Shown here: positions 6,026 through 14,937 of the stretch, one piece after another
Position numbering within the stretch: the first letter of the stretch is position 1
How the letters are laid out: the number at the start of each line of letters is the position of its first letter
DNA from: Mycolicibacterium peregrinum
GTDB taxonomy: Bacteria; Actinomycetota; Actinomycetes; Mycobacteriales; Mycobacteriaceae
DNA: 64,000 nt
Reading direction: 5' to 3'
Assembly (NCBI RefSeq): GCF_001665625.1
Contig: NZ_LZSY01000061.1
Location: 38,087 to 102,086 of the forward strand
Notes under the pieces: model-generated
The model's database searches: none
What the model was told of the DNA's origin: nothing
What the model saw: only the letters and a program-made list of their open reading frames with translations
Position numbers and translations under genes: made by a program

Positions 6026-8874
6026 CGGGCGATCTCCGTATCCACGCGGGCGCCGAGGCTGCGCAGGATGTCGAGCACCAAACCGACGACGATGAGATAC
6101 ACCCCCAAATCGAAGAACAGCGCGGTCACCATCTTGACCGAGCCCAGCACCGGCACGTCGAACTCCAGCACCGCCGAAGACAACGCCGGCGCCCCCAACA
6201 GGATCGAGGCGACCGCCGTCCCCGCCGACAGGCCCAGCCCGGTGCCCAGGATCTTGCCCGCGTCGAGCGGCAGCGTCTCGCCCAGCTCGTAGCGGCCACC
6301 GGCGAGGTACCGCAGCACGAGCGCCAGGCCTGCGGTCAACCCGCCGGCGAAACCACCGCCGGGAGTGTTATGGCCGGCGAAGAAGAAGTACGCCGAGAGC
6401 ACCATGATGAGCGGGAAGATGACGCGCGTCGCGACCTCCAGCACCAGGGAACGGTGGCGAGGGTCGCGCAGCTCGCTGCCGCGTAGCCAGGTGACATCGC
6501 CGACCGCCGGGCTGTACGCGCCGACAGGTCCGATGTCGGGCTGGCCGACGGCCGTGCTGACCCGCGGTGCGGCGCCGAATCGCCGATGCCGGAACACCAG
6601 TGACGCCACACCTGTGGCGGCCACCAGAAGCACCATCACCTCGCCCAAGGTGTCCCAGGCGCGGATGTCGACCAGCAGCACGTTTACCGCGTTGGCCCCG
6701 TGCCCGCGGTAATAGGCGGCGTCGGGAATCAACTCGGCGACGCCGGCGCCGTCGCGGGCGGCCATCGCGAATACCGCCAGCGTGGTGACCGTGGCCCCCA
6801 CCGCCAGTGCCAGCGCCGCGCGCGGCAGCCGGTGGCGGTTGATGTTGGTGGCGTCGGCCTCGGGGGGCAGGATCCGGAGGACCAGCACGAAGATCACCAA
6901 AACCAGTGTCTCGACCAGGAATTGGGTCAATGCCAGGTCAGGTGCGCCGTGGAAGGCGAAGATCGCACCGCAGCCGTAGCCGGTCACCCCGACCAGCAGC
7001 ACCGCGGCCAGCCGGTTACGCATCACGGTCGCGCCGATGGCGGCGGCCAGCATCAGCAACCCGACTACCACCTGCAGCGGGGAATCCCACAGTGCGATAT
7101 CCGGGCGATCCCGCGCTCCGAGCGCCAGCATCACGATGGGCAGCACCACCAGCGTCGACAGGATCACCGACTGGGTGGCCGGCAGCGAGCCGCGCTGAGT
7201 CTCACCCGTCAACCGCACCGAGGCGATGTCCAGACCGCGAATCACCGCGTCGTACATGCGGTCGGCGTTACCCAGCGGGCGATAGGCGAACCGGGTGCGG
7301 GGCAAACGGTTCCGCCCGAAGAACACCGCGGTGCCGACGGCAAGCACCACCACCGAGAGCAACAGCGGCAACCCGAGGCCGTGCCACAGGGCCAGGTGGT
7401 AACCCGACCCGCCTGGCATGGTGTCGGCGTATTCGTCGAGCACTGCGTCCATCCCGGCCGGCCACAACCCGAAGCCCAGGCCGGCGGCAGCCAGGACGGC
7501 CGGGCCGGCCAGGAAAGTCATTGAGGGACGGTGCATTTCAAGGACGCGGGTGCTCGGCTTCGGAAGTCCCTTGTCGGAGAACGCGCCCCACATGAAGCGC
7601 AGGCTGTACATCGTGGTGAACACCGAGCCGACGACGATGCCGGCCAGCACCCACGGCGCCGCTGAGCCGAGTGCCGGGCTGTGCAGAACCGTCTCGAGAT
7701 CGGCTTCCTTGGCGACGAACCCGAAGAACGGCGGCAACGCGGCCATGCTGGCGGTCGCACACGCGGCGACGATGAGTAGCGGCTTGCACTGACGCCCCAA
7801 GCCCGCGAGGCGGCGGATGTCGCGGGTGCCGGTGGTGTGGTCGATGATGCCCACCACCATGAACAGCCCGGCTTTGAACATCGCGTGTGCACAGAGCATG
7901 GCCAGCCCGGCCAGCATCATGTCGCTGCCGCCGGCGCCCACCATCACGGTGATCAGGCCGAGCTGGCTGACCGTGCCGAACGCGAGAATCAACTTGAGGT
8001 CGTATTCACGGACGGCACGCCAGCCGGCCAGCAGCATCGTGAGCAACCCGAGGCCGATCACCATCGGCCGCCACAGCGGCGTCTCGGCGAAGCCCGGCGC
8101 CATCCGTGCCACCAGATACACACCGGCCTTGACCATCGCCGCGGCGTGCAGATAGGCGCTGACCGGAGTCGGTGCGGCCATCGCGCCGGGCAGCCAGAAG
8201 TGCATCGGCACAATCGCCGACTTGGACAGCGCCCCGACGAGGATCAGCGCAATGCCGATGGCGGCCGCAGTTCCGCCCGGGGGAGAGGCGATCAACTCCG
8301 AGAGCAGATACGTGCCTGACAGGTGGCCCAGCACGATGATGCCGACCAGCATCGCCAGCCCGCCGAACGTCGTCACCAGCAGCGCCTGGGTGGCCGCGCG
8401 TCGGCTGGTCGCACGCTCGGCGTAGTGCCCGACCAGCAGGAACGACAGCACCGTGGTGGTTTCCCAGAAGATGTAGAGCACCAGCATGTTGTCGCTGACC
8501 ACCAGACCGAACATCGATCCGGAGAAGGCGACCAACTCGGCAGCGAAGCTGGGCAGCCGCTTCTCGATCTTGCCGTCGTGGTGGTGGAAATACTCTCCGC
8601 AGTAGAACAGCACCAATGAGCCGATCGCGAGCACCAGCACGCTCATGATCGCGGCCAGCGAGTCGAATCGCAGCGTGATGTCCATCGACAGCTCGTGCAC
8701 CCACGGGATGCTCACGGTCGGGACGCGATCGTGGCTGGGCCAGTTCAAGCCGACCCAGGCCAGGGAGCCGAGCGGCACCAAGGCCAGGGGATAGAACGCT
8801 CGCCGCCCCCATTTGGCCACCAGAAGTGGCGCCAGCGCGGTAGCGACCGCGTGGGCGAGCAGAACGGCGAGCAT
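6022..8874 (-). CDS. mnhA: Na+/H+ antiporter subunit MnhA with fused MnhB domain
   Basis: 950 residues, the largest Mrp subunit and homologous to NuoL. The first ~500 residues are the proton-pumping core with the antiporter signature KSAIVPMHFWLPGAMAAPTP around residues 215-240 and the helix FKAGLFMVVGIIDHTTGTRD. The C-terminal ~150 residues (from about 800) form an MrpB domain: VIFPLIMVLSAYFFFAGHNT, PGGGFAGGLTAGLAL, then VKMVTALFFDLGVYLIVVGL. This explains why no separate mnhB exists. It is the first gene of the operon on the minus strand; 192 non-coding bases upstream probably hold its promoter. The predicted function is Na+(or K+)/H+ exchange for pH and salt homeostasis. Confidence 0.95.
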   Translation of the reverse strand: MLAVLLAHAVATALAPLLVAKWGRRAFYPLALVPLGSLAWVGLNWPSHDRVPTVSIPWVHELSMDITLRFDSLAAIMSVLVLAIGSLVLFYCGEYFHHHDGKIEKRLPSFAAELVAFSGSMFGLVVSDNMLVLYIFWETTTVLSFLLVGHYAERATSRRAATQALLVTTFGGLAMLVGIIVLGHLSGTYLLSELIASPPGGTAAAIGIALILVGALSKSAIVPMHFWLPGAMAAPTPVSAYLHAAAMVKAGVYLVARMAPGFAETPLWRPMVIGLGLLTMLLAGWRAVREYDLKLILAFGTVSQLGLITVMVGAGGSDMMLAGLAMLCAHAMFKAGLFMVVGIIDHTTGTRDIRRLAGLGRQCKPLLIVAACATASMAALPPFFGFVAKEADLETVLHSPALGSAAPWVLAGIVVGSVFTTMYSLRFMWGAFSDKGLPKPSTRVLEMHRPSMTFLAGPAVLAAAGLGFGLWPAGMDAVLDEYADTMPGGSGYHLALWHGLGLPLLLSVVVLAVGTAVFFGRNRLPRTRFAYRPLGNADRMYDAVIRGLDIASVRLTGETQRGSLPATQSVILSTLVVLPIVMLALGARDRPDIALWDSPLQVVVGLLMLAAAIGATVMRNRLAAVLLVGVTGYGCGAIFAFHGAPDLALTQFLVETLVLVIFVLVLRILPPEADATNINRHRLPRAALALAVGATVTTLAVFAMAARDGAGVAELIPDAAYYRGHGANAVNVLLVDIRAWDTLGEVMVLLVAATGVASLVFRHRRFGAAPRVSTAVGQPDIGPVGAYSPAVGDVTWLRGSELRDPRHRSLVLEVATRVIFPLIMVLSAYFFFAGHNTPGGGFAGGLTAGLALVLRYLAGGRYELGETLPLDAGKILGTGLGLSAGTAVASILLGAPALSSAVLEFDVPVLGSVKMVTALFFDLGVYLIVVGLVLDILRSLGARVDTEIAR

Positions 8875-8978
8875 GGCACTCCGATCGGGTTGGGGTCGGG
8901 GTGTCGGCTACCGATGAGCGCTTGCGCGAACAGCACCGGCAGGGAGAGCTATCAGGTGGCTATGGCTTTTGGGCTATT

Positions 8979-9004
8979 GGTTGCTAGTGATGGTTGCTAC
9001 TGAT
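8979..9004. repeat. 13-bp tandem direct repeat upstream of mnhA
   Basis: In the 192-base non-coding gap 8875-9066, two adjacent 13-base units differing at one position (ggttgctagtgat and ggttgctactgat) occupy 8979-8991 and 8992-9004. The surrounding ~60 bases are AT-richer than the genome. They sit ~105 bases upstream of the mnhA start, so they could be protein-binding sites for the antiporter operon, but no known operator was recognised. Nothing else notable is seen in this gap. Confidence 0.45.
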
Positions 9005-9066
9005 TAATGGCATTCTACGTGGGCCGTTTCCGGCCGCGAGAGTGACGCAATGGTTGTACACCGCCA

Positions 9067-10353
9067 TCAGAAGTACCGCAGCCAGACGTACACCCAGGCC
9101 AACACGGTGCTGAGGGCGGTGACCACCAGGCCGTAACGGGTGAACCGCCAGAAGCTGATCGGATGGCCGGCCCGCTTGGCGATGCCGATGGCCACCACGT
9201 TGGCGCTCGCCGCGATGGCGGTGCCGTTGCCGCTGAAACAGGCGCCGAGCGCGAACGCCCACCACAGCGCCTGACCGGTGGGTGCGTCCGGAACCTGGGC
9301 CACCATGTCCTCCACCACCGGCGTCATCGTCGCGGTATAAGGAATGTTGTCGACGAAGGCGCCGACGATCGCCGAACCGAACAACAGGGCCGTGGCCGCC
9401 CCGAACCAGTTGTCGCCGAATGCCGATTCGGCCACCGACCCGAGCGCACCGATGACACCGGTGTGGACCAACCCGGCGACCATGACGAACAGTCCCATGA
9501 AGAAGACCAGGGTGGGCCACTCGACCTCGGGTAGCACCTCGGCCACATCGATGTCGGTGACCAGCAGCATCGCCCCGGCGCCCAGCAGCGCCACGATCGA
9601 CGGCGCCACATGCAACACCGAGTGCAGCGCGAATCCGACGATCACGACGTTGAGTACGAGTAGAGAGCGGATCAGTAGGCGCTTGTCCTTGATCGCCCGC
9701 CGCTCCTGCAGGGCCATCACCTCGTCGATCTGGACCTGGTCGGCGCGCAGGTCTCGATGGAACAGCACCCGGGTGAACAGGACGAACAACGCGAAGATGA
9801 TGACCACGACCGGCGCCATGTGGATCAGGAAGTCGTTGAAGGTCAGTCCGGCACGGCTGCCGATGATGATGTTCGGCGGATCCCCGATCAGGGTCGCGGC
9901 GCCGCCGATGTTGGAGGCCAGCACCTCGGCGATCAGATAGGGCTGTGGCGCGATACGCAGTCGGTCGCAGATCACCAGGGTCACCGGCGCGATCAGCAGG
10001 ATGATGGTCACGTTGTCCAGCACCGGCGAGGCGAAGGCGGTGATCGCCATCAACATGACCATCAGCCGGAACGGATTGCCGCGGGATCGCTTGGCAGCCC
10101 AGATCGCGAGGAAGTCGAACAGCCCGGTCTGCTTGATGACGCCGACGATCACCATCATCCCGAGCAGCAGGAAGATGACGTTCCAGTCGATGCCCTGGTG
10201 CTCGGAGTAGAACACCTGCGCGCCGGGAATCAGGCCCAGCAGGGCCATCAGGCCGGCGGCCACCAGGACGGTCTTGACCTTGTCGGCTCGTTCGGTGGCG
10301 ATGAACCAGAAGGCGACGACGAAGATCGTCAGCGCCAGAACCGGAGCCAGCAT
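9067..10353 (-). CDS. ArsB/NhaD-type ion transporter (SLC13/IT superfamily)
   Basis: 428 residues, about eleven hydrophobic segments, of the ArsB/NhaD (CitMHS/ion transporter) superfamily. The two-fold repeated hairpin motifs are visible: SPVLDNVTIILLIAPVTLVI near residues 105-125 and AFVDNIPYTATMTPVVEDM near residue 325. These are accompanied by NIGGAATLIGDPPNIIIGSR near residue 165 and FSGNGTAIAASANVVAIGIA near residue 385. The middle charged loop (LRADQVQIDEVMALQERRAI) divides two halves. Candidate cargo is arsenite, Na+/H+ or a dicarboxylate. The position next to the Mrp operon makes a cation/proton role plausible, but this is inference. A CBS-domain gene lies 12 bases upstream. Confidence 0.85.
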   Translation of the reverse strand: MLAPVLALTIFVVAFWFIATERADKVKTVLVAAGLMALLGLIPGAQVFYSEHQGIDWNVIFLLLGMMVIVGVIKQTGLFDFLAIWAAKRSRGNPFRLMVMLMAITAFASPVLDNVTIILLIAPVTLVICDRLRIAPQPYLIAEVLASNIGGAATLIGDPPNIIIGSRAGLTFNDFLIHMAPVVVIIFALFVLFTRVLFHRDLRADQVQIDEVMALQERRAIKDKRLLIRSLLVLNVVIVGFALHSVLHVAPSIVALLGAGAMLLVTDIDVAEVLPEVEWPTLVFFMGLFVMVAGLVHTGVIGALGSVAESAFGDNWFGAATALLFGSAIVGAFVDNIPYTATMTPVVEDMVAQVPDAPTGQALWWAFALGACFSGNGTAIAASANVVAIGIAKRAGHPISFWRFTRYGLVVTALSTVLAWVYVWLRYF

Positions 10354-10365
10354 GGGCTCGGGCGA

Positions 10366-10854
10366 TCAGTCGCCGGGCCCGGCGACCGCGAGGCTGGTCA
10401 ACAGCCGTTCGAGAGTGACGGCTCCGGTGAGCCGTCCGCTGCGGTCGACGACGGCGATCAGCGGGCTGCGTTTGTTGGCCATCACGGTGGCGATCTCCAA
10501 CAGTGTGGCGTCGGGTGTCACGGTCGCCGGCTTGGTGGCGGGGCCCGGCAGGCAGTCACCGACGGTGAGTTTTCCCGGGCCGTGCCAGAACAGATCGGCG
10601 TGGATTTCGTCGACGGTGCGGACCAGCGCCGGATCATCTTGGTAGGACTCGGGAATCGCCAGACGCAGCACCTGGGTTCCGGGCAGCACCGCCACCGGGC
10701 GATCGTCGTCGTCGACCACCACCAGGCCGGGAAGCCGGTTGACCACCATGAGCTGGACGGCCTTCGATACCGGGTCGTCGATCCGCACGGTGGGCAGGTG
10801 GGCTGCGATTTCATGTGCCTGCATGAGCTCGTTCCAATGCGTCGTCAGTGTCAT
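10366..10854 (-). CDS. CBS-domain protein
   Basis: 162 residues with two CBS motifs: the first around [20 protein letters not shown] followed by [15 protein letters not shown], the second near residues 110-160, [20 protein letters not shown] then [23 protein letters not shown] pairs bind adenine nucleotides and often gate transporters. The gene is 12 bases upstream of the ArsB/NhaD-type transporter on the same strand, so it is probably its cytoplasmic regulatory partner. The start is taken at ATG 10854 ([11 protein letters not shown]); a longer reading to 11001 would intrude on the divergent kinase promoter. Confidence 0.85.
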   Translation of the reverse strand: MTLTTHWNELMQAHEIAAHLPTVRIDDPVSKAVQLMVVNRLPGLVVVDDDDRPVAVLPGTQVLRLAIPESYQDDPALVRTVDEIHADLFWHGPGKLTVGDCLPGPATKPATVTPDATLLEIATVMANKRSPLIAVVDRSGRLTGAVTLERLLTSLAVAGPGD

Positions 10855-11010
10855 CGTCCTCGTTCTCCGATCACTTCGGGACGGCTCGGCTTCGGCGGTG
10901 GCTGCCAGTGTGTGCGACCCGGTGGTCGGGGACCATCGGGGCTGACACCCATTCGGAGGGGGGAATTGCCTGTATGGACAACAGTGCTGGTCTCGGGTCA
11001 CGCTGGTGGG

Positions 11011-11970
11011 GTGAAACCGGCGCGCACCCCGGCGGCCGCGTTGTTCCGGCGGGTATTCCTGATCAACGGGTTGATCTTCACGCTGGGCACACTGATTTTG
11101 GCGGTATCGCCGGCCTCGGTGTCGGCGCGCATCAAGGTCACCGAAATCCCGGTCCTGGCCGTGGGTTTGGTGATCATCCTGGCCGCCAACGCCGTGTTGT
11201 TGCGGTCCAGTCTTGCCCCACTGGATCGGCTCGCCGCGTCAATGCGGCGGGTCGATCCGCCCAAGCGCAGCGATCGTGTCGACGGCCGTGGCAGCGGCGA
11301 TCTGCAGCACCTGATCGAGTCGTTCAACGCGATGCTGGACCGGTTGGAGACGGAAAGGACCACCGCCAGCGCGTCGGCACTGGCGGCCCAGGAGAACGAG
11401 CGGCAACGCATCGCACGGGAACTGCACGACGAGATCGGTCAGACCCTGACGGTCGCACTGCTGCGGCTCAAGCGGGTTGTCGACCGGGCGCCCGAGTCGA
11501 TCAAGGACGAACTGGCCGATGCTCAGGAGATCGTTCGATCCAGCCTTGACGAGGTACGTGAAATCGCCCGGCGGCTGCGTCCTGATGCGCTGGAGGATCT
11601 CGGGTTGCACAGTGCGCTCAATGCGCTGTGCACCGACTTCGGTCAGGCCTCTGGGATCGCCGTCGTCAAACACATTGCGCCGCAATCAGGTCGGTTGAAA
11701 CCGGATGTCGAGCTCGTGTGCTACCGGATCGCCCAGGAGAGCCTGACGAATGTGGCTCGGCACGCCGAGGCCGGCAAGGTGTGGCTTGACCTGCATACCG
11801 GCGCAACCGACCTGACGCTGCGGATCGCCGACGACGGCCGTGGCGGCGTGGATGACGAAGGTGCCGGCATCAACGGCATGCGCGAGCGCGCCCTGCTGGT
11901 GAACGCCGACCTCTCCATCACCTCACCGCCAGACGGCGGCACCGAGGTGCGGCTGGTGATCCCGCTCTGA
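11011..11970 (+). CDS. sensor histidine kinase, NarL-type (HisKA_3)
   Basis: 319 residues. Two N-terminal membrane helices ([20 protein letters not shown] and [20 protein letters not shown]) enclose a very short extracytoplasmic loop, so an external ligand domain is essentially absent. A HAMP-like linker follows ([14 protein letters not shown]). The phosphoacceptor H-box [16 protein letters not shown] lies near residue 138, the N-box [19 protein letters not shown] near 240, and a DDGRGG G-box in the ATPase domain. The start is GTG 11011; an in-frame GTG at 10984 is an alternative. The gene overlaps its response regulator by one base (TGATG), forming a two-component pair whose targets are unknown. 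Confidence 0.9.
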   Translation: MKPARTPAAALFRRVFLINGLIFTLGTLILAVSPASVSARIKVTEIPVLAVGLVIILAANAVLLRSSLAPLDRLAASMRRVDPPKRSDRVDGRGSGDLQHLIESFNAMLDRLETERTTASASALAAQENERQRIARELHDEIGQTLTVALLRLKRVVDRAPESIKDELADAQEIVRSSLDEVREIARRLRPDALEDLGLHSALNALCTDFGQASGIAVVKHIAPQSGRLKPDVELVCYRIAQESLTNVARHAEAGKVWLDLHTGATDLTLRIADDGRGGVDDEGAGINGMRERALLVNADLSITSPPDGGTEVRLVIPL

Positions 11971-12617
11971 TGTCCGCACGCATCCTGCTCGCCGACGACC
12001 ACGCACTGGTCCGTAGCGGTCTGCGCATGATCATCGACGCCGAGCCGGATCTGCAGGTGGTGGCCGAGGCCGCCGACGGGCATGAGGCGGTGACCGCGCT
12101 CGGGACGACGCCGGTGGATCTGGCGATCCTCGACATCGCGATGCCGCGGATGACGGGATTGCAGGCCGCCCGGGAGATCAACCGGACGCATCCGAACGTG
12201 CGGATCCTGATCCTGTCGATGTACGACAACGAGCAGTACTTCTTCGAGGCGCTCAAGGCCGGGGCATCGGGCTACGTGTTGAAGTCCGTAGCCGACCGCG
12301 ACCTGCTCGAGGCCTGCCGGGCGACGATGAGAGGGGAGCCGTTCCTGTACGCCGGCGCGGTGACGGCGCTGATCCGCGACTATCTGCACCGGTCACGTCA
12401 GGGCGGGGAACTGCCGGACACGATCCTCACCCCTCGTGAGGAGGAGGTCCTCAAACTGATCGCCGAGGGCTACTCGACCCGTGAGATCGCCGCGACCCTG
12501 ACCATCAGCGCGAAGACGGTTGATCGGCACCGGACGAATATCCTGGCAAAACTCGGGCTGCGAGACCGGCTTGCGCTGACGCGTTACGCGATCCGCGCCG
12601 GACTGATCGAACCGTGA
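11970..12617 (+). CDS. NarL/FixJ-type response regulator
   Basis: 215 residues. The receiver domain opens with ILLADDHALVRSGLRMIIDA, the phosphoacceptor Asp lies in LAILDIAMPRMTG (about residue 53), and the conserved Lys in ASGYVLKSVADRD. A LuxR-type helix-turn-helix covers about residues 147-210: LTPREEEVLKLIAEGYSTRE, then KTVDRHRTNILAKLGL. It is phosphorylated by the kinase encoded immediately upstream (TGATG junction). The last 34 bases overlap the 3' end of the convergent DUF1707 gene, so transcription of one may interfere with the other. Confidence 0.93.
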   Translation: MSARILLADDHALVRSGLRMIIDAEPDLQVVAEAADGHEAVTALGTTPVDLAILDIAMPRMTGLQAAREINRTHPNVRILILSMYDNEQYFFEALKAGASGYVLKSVADRDLLEACRATMRGEPFLYAGAVTALIRDYLHRSRQGGELPDTILTPREEEVLKLIAEGYSTREIAATLTISAKTVDRHRTNILAKLGLRDRLALTRYAIRAGLIEP

Positions 12618-13033
12618 GCCCACACCGGAATGGCATGTGACGCAACGCCGATACCCCAGCCCATGATCGGCCAGACCGGCCAGAAGTACCAGCCACCTCC
12701 GCCGAGTCCGACGGCAAGCCAGATGCCGAGCATCAGCAGGGCGCCGGCCAGGTAGGCGGCGAGGTGGATCCGGACGCTCATCCGGGCGGCCCGCTGCTGC
12801 GCGGCGTGACGACGGGGATCATGTCGTCGTAGTCGGTTGACGGGGAGGTCGGCGACGAGCAGGCGCAGTTGGTCGGCGGTCTGCGCCTGGAACGTCGACT
12901 GCAGCCGATCGTCGTACTCGGGCATCGTCAGATAGCCCTGGGTGAGTGCCTGTCCGAGGTCGTTCGCGGTCTGCGCACGTTCCCGGTCGCCGGCGCGGGC
13001 GGTTTCAACGGTGTGTAAGGCGGTGTCGGCCAT
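12584..13033 (-). CDS. DUF1707/2TM-domain membrane protein
   Basis: 149 residues. The N-terminus MADTALHTVETARAGDRERA leads into the DUF1707 (SHOCT-like) motif: DLGQALTQGYLTMPEYDDRL, then AQTADQLRLLVADLP. Two membrane helices follow (VRIHLAAYLAGALLMLGIWL and GWYFWPVWPIMGWGIGVASH), a common actinobacterial 2TM layout. The function is unknown. The gene is convergent with and overlaps the response regulator by 34 bases. An upstream in-frame ATG at 13063 is less likely. Confidence 0.85.
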   Translation of the reverse strand: MADTALHTVETARAGDRERAQTANDLGQALTQGYLTMPEYDDRLQSTFQAQTADQLRLLVADLPVNRLRRHDPRRHAAQQRAARMSVRIHLAAYLAGALLMLGIWLAVGLGGGGWYFWPVWPIMGWGIGVASHAIPVWAHGSISPARIA

Positions 13034-13093
13034 TTCAACTCCCGTGAATCTAGTCAATGACAAGTTGGACTATGCCACCGTAACTAGCCACCG

Positions 13094-13588
13094 TCAAGAT
13101 GTAATCGCCGAGGCTTCCTCTTCGGCCAACTCGCGCAGGGTGAGCAGCTGTTTACGCATCATCACCACGTCGCCCAGTGCCAGTGCCCAGCCGAGGATCC
13201 GGTTCGTGCCGAAACGCACCCGCACATGCAATCGAGAGCCGCCGATTTCGGACCGGGTGGCATACGTGACCGCGACCGTTCCGGATCGCAGGGTGATGTG
13301 CTCGTCCTCGATGAACGAGTCCAGCGTGAAGATCTGCATGAAGCGTTGGCCGACCGTGAGGCGGGCGAGCTCCGGGTCCCGGGTACGCGGGCTGCGTCTG
13401 CCGAAATTGTCGAGCAGGTCGTAGCTGTAGGGCGCGGCGCGCAGTTGGCACAGCCACCCGAAAACGATCGACGGTGGTGCACCGATGCTGATCGCCCGGT
13501 CCGCGCAGACCGCGGCGTCGGGGGCGAGGGCATCGCACGGCAGCGGAGCGGCACGTTCATGCGTCGTGGCGCCCCAGTTCGCGATCAT
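13094..13588 (-). CDS. SRPBCC-family protein (polyketide cyclase/START-like)
   Basis: 164 residues with a START/SRPBCC-like layout: a strand with ICADRAISIGAPPSIVF-type wording (ADRAISIGAPPSIVFGWLCQ) opens the hydrophobic pocket fold. Later strands (FIEDEHITLRSGTVAVTYAT, SRLHVRVRFG) and a C-terminal helix (RKQLLTLRELAEEEASA) complete it. The start ATG overlaps the stop of the upstream SRPBCC gene (ATGA), so the two form a coupled pair. The ligand is unknown; the pair is divergent from a TetR regulator, which suggests ligand-responsive control. Confidence 0.75.
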   Translation of the reverse strand: MIANWGATTHERAAPLPCDALAPDAAVCADRAISIGAPPSIVFGWLCQLRAAPYSYDLLDNFGRRSPRTRDPELARLTVGQRFMQIFTLDSFIEDEHITLRSGTVAVTYATRSEIGGSRLHVRVRFGTNRILGWALALGDVVMMRKQLLTLRELAEEEASAITS

Positions 13589-13974
13589 GCCGGGACGTTC
13601 GGACGCGGACGGAGTTGGCCGGCAATGCGTTTGAGCGCGTAGCGCACCGCAACCTTGTGGCCGCCCGAACCGATTACCAGCGCGCGATAGACCTTTCCGT
13701 GGATGCCGGGGAAGGCGGCCCAGGTTTGTGAGCGCACCCTGGTGCGATGCGGGCCCAGGTCGTCCAGTTCGAACACCCACTCGTAGATCGAGAAGGGATG
13801 ACGGCCCTTGAGTACCAGGCGCAGGCGCGGCGTGCACTCGCCGATCGCGAACCCGATCGGAGGCCGCGGCTCGGTCGGGTCGCCGCACATTGCTCGAAGG
13901 ACGGCGGCCCATGTCGTGGCAGCGTCGGCGTCGACTGTTATGGCATGCTCATCGATATAGGGTAAACGTTCCAT
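13585..13974 (-). CDS. SRPBCC/DUF2867-like protein
   Basis: 129 residues, beginning MERLPYIDEHAITVDADAAT, then TWAAVLRAM. The beta-rich part LRLVLKGRHPFSIYEWVFEL and the C-terminal HGKVYRALVIGSGGHKVAVR resemble DUF2867/SRPBCC proteins that bind hydrophobic ligands. The ATG at 13974 lies only 21 bases from the start of the divergent TetR gene, so promoters of both genes overlap or extend into coding sequence. Its stop overlaps the start of the next SRPBCC gene. A longer reading to 14196 would run antisense through the TetR gene and is rejected. Confidence 0.75.
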   Translation of the reverse strand: MERLPYIDEHAITVDADAATTWAAVLRAMCGDPTEPRPPIGFAIGECTPRLRLVLKGRHPFSIYEWVFELDDLGPHRTRVRSQTWAAFPGIHGKVYRALVIGSGGHKVAVRYALKRIAGQLRPRPNVPA

Positions 13975-13995
13975 ATAGAAGGACTGTACTAGAAC

Positions 13996-14577
13996 ATGGC
14001 GCCTCCACGGAAGCATGAAACCGACGCGATTTTGGATGCGACGCGGGCCCTGGTGCTCTCCGAAGGGCCAAGGGCTGCAAGTGTTGCAGCGATTGCCAAG
14101 GTCAGCGGCGCCCCGGCGGGCACCCTGTATCACCGGTTCGGCAACCGCAACGGTGTGCTGACCGCGGCCTGGTTGCGGGCGCTGGAGCGGTTTCAATCGC
14201 GGGCGATGGCGGCGACGGCCGATGATCCGGTCGAGGCGGCGGTCGCGATGGGCGTGGCCGCCGTCAGTTTCGCCCGCGAAACCCCCGAGGACGCGCGGTT
14301 GCTGCTGACCATCCGGCCCAGCGATCTGCTCGACGGCGCGCCGGACGCAGAATTCACCGCGACGCTGACGGCGATGAACGCGCCACTCATCGAGCGGTTA
14401 CGCGAACTGGCGCGGGGCATTTATGGCAACGACGACGCGCGCACGATGGACGCCATGTCGCGCGCGGTCGTCGACCTCCCGTATGCCGTCGTTCGACGTC
14501 ATGCCAACGACGCAGAGTTGCCGGCTTGGATGGAGGATGACCTGGCTGACGCTGTGCGGAAGTTGTTGGCTAGGTAG
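13996..14577 (+). CDS. TetR-family transcriptional regulator
   Basis: 193 residues with an N-terminal TetR DNA-binding domain: ILDATRALVLSEGPRAASVA, then AIAKVSGAPAGTLYHRFGNR. The C-terminal ligand/dimerisation region is variable. It probably represses the divergent SRPBCC pair and itself, since the two genes are separated by only 21 bases. The ligand is unknown but may be the hydrophobic compound bound by the SRPBCC proteins; this is an inference from context alone. Confidence 0.9.
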   Translation: MAPPRKHETDAILDATRALVLSEGPRAASVAAIAKVSGAPAGTLYHRFGNRNGVLTAAWLRALERFQSRAMAATADDPVEAAVAMGVAAVSFARETPEDARLLLTIRPSDLLDGAPDAEFTATLTAMNAPLIERLRELARGIYGNDDARTMDAMSRAVVDLPYAVVRRHANDAELPAWMEDDLADAVRKLLAR

Positions 14578-14586
14578 GGGTTTGGC

Positions 14587-14904
14587 TCAGTGCGGATGCA
14601 TCTGGCCGTCGAGGTTGCCGCCCTCTTGATGGTCGGTGGTTGTGTAGTCGGTGGCTGCCGATCTCAGCTTGACGGAAAGGTCAGTCGAGATTTCATGCAT
14701 CTTCCCGGCTGCTTCGCGGCGGGACAGTTCTGCGGACTTGAGTGCCATGGCCGTGGGAGAGCACACCAGACCGTGGGTCTGGAAGACATGGCCCGCGGTC
14801 CCATCCGGCGCCGATTTGGCCGACTCGATCAACGACGCGGCTTCTCCCTGGACGGTCGCGGTCGACCGGATCTGGTCGGAAACGGTAAGTGGCGGCTGCG
14901 TCAT
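14587..14904 (-). CDS. EspC-like type VII secretion substrate (DUF2580-type), copy 1
   Basis: 105 residues, all-helical WXG100-like small protein (MTQPPLTVSDQIRSTATVQG). It contains the HGLVCSPTAMALKSAELSRR segment typical of EspC/DUF2580 relatives. The C-terminus carries the general type VII secretion signal YxxxD (YTTTD) followed by HQEGGNLDGQMHPH. It is the third gene of a three-gene cassette: membrane protein, EspA/EspE-like, EspC-like. The paralogue at 17051-17386 shares the THGxVCxxATxALKxAxxSR pattern, YxxxD and the LDGQM tail. Export by an ESX system is predicted, probably together with the EspA-like partner. No ESX core component is encoded in the window. Confidence 0.8.
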   Translation of the reverse strand: MTQPPLTVSDQIRSTATVQGEAASLIESAKSAPDGTAGHVFQTHGLVCSPTAMALKSAELSRREAAGKMHEISTDLSVKLRSAATDYTTTDHQEGGNLDGQMHPH

Positions 14905-14937
14905 GGAAGCTCCTCGGTCGGATTCAGGGTGGGCGGG

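Noticed and set aside
9757..11010. Extended upstream part of the histidine-kinase open frame on the plus strand
   Set aside because: It lies antisense to the transporter and CBS genes and is rich in Gln/His/Asp. The kinase proper begins near 11011, where the membrane helices start.
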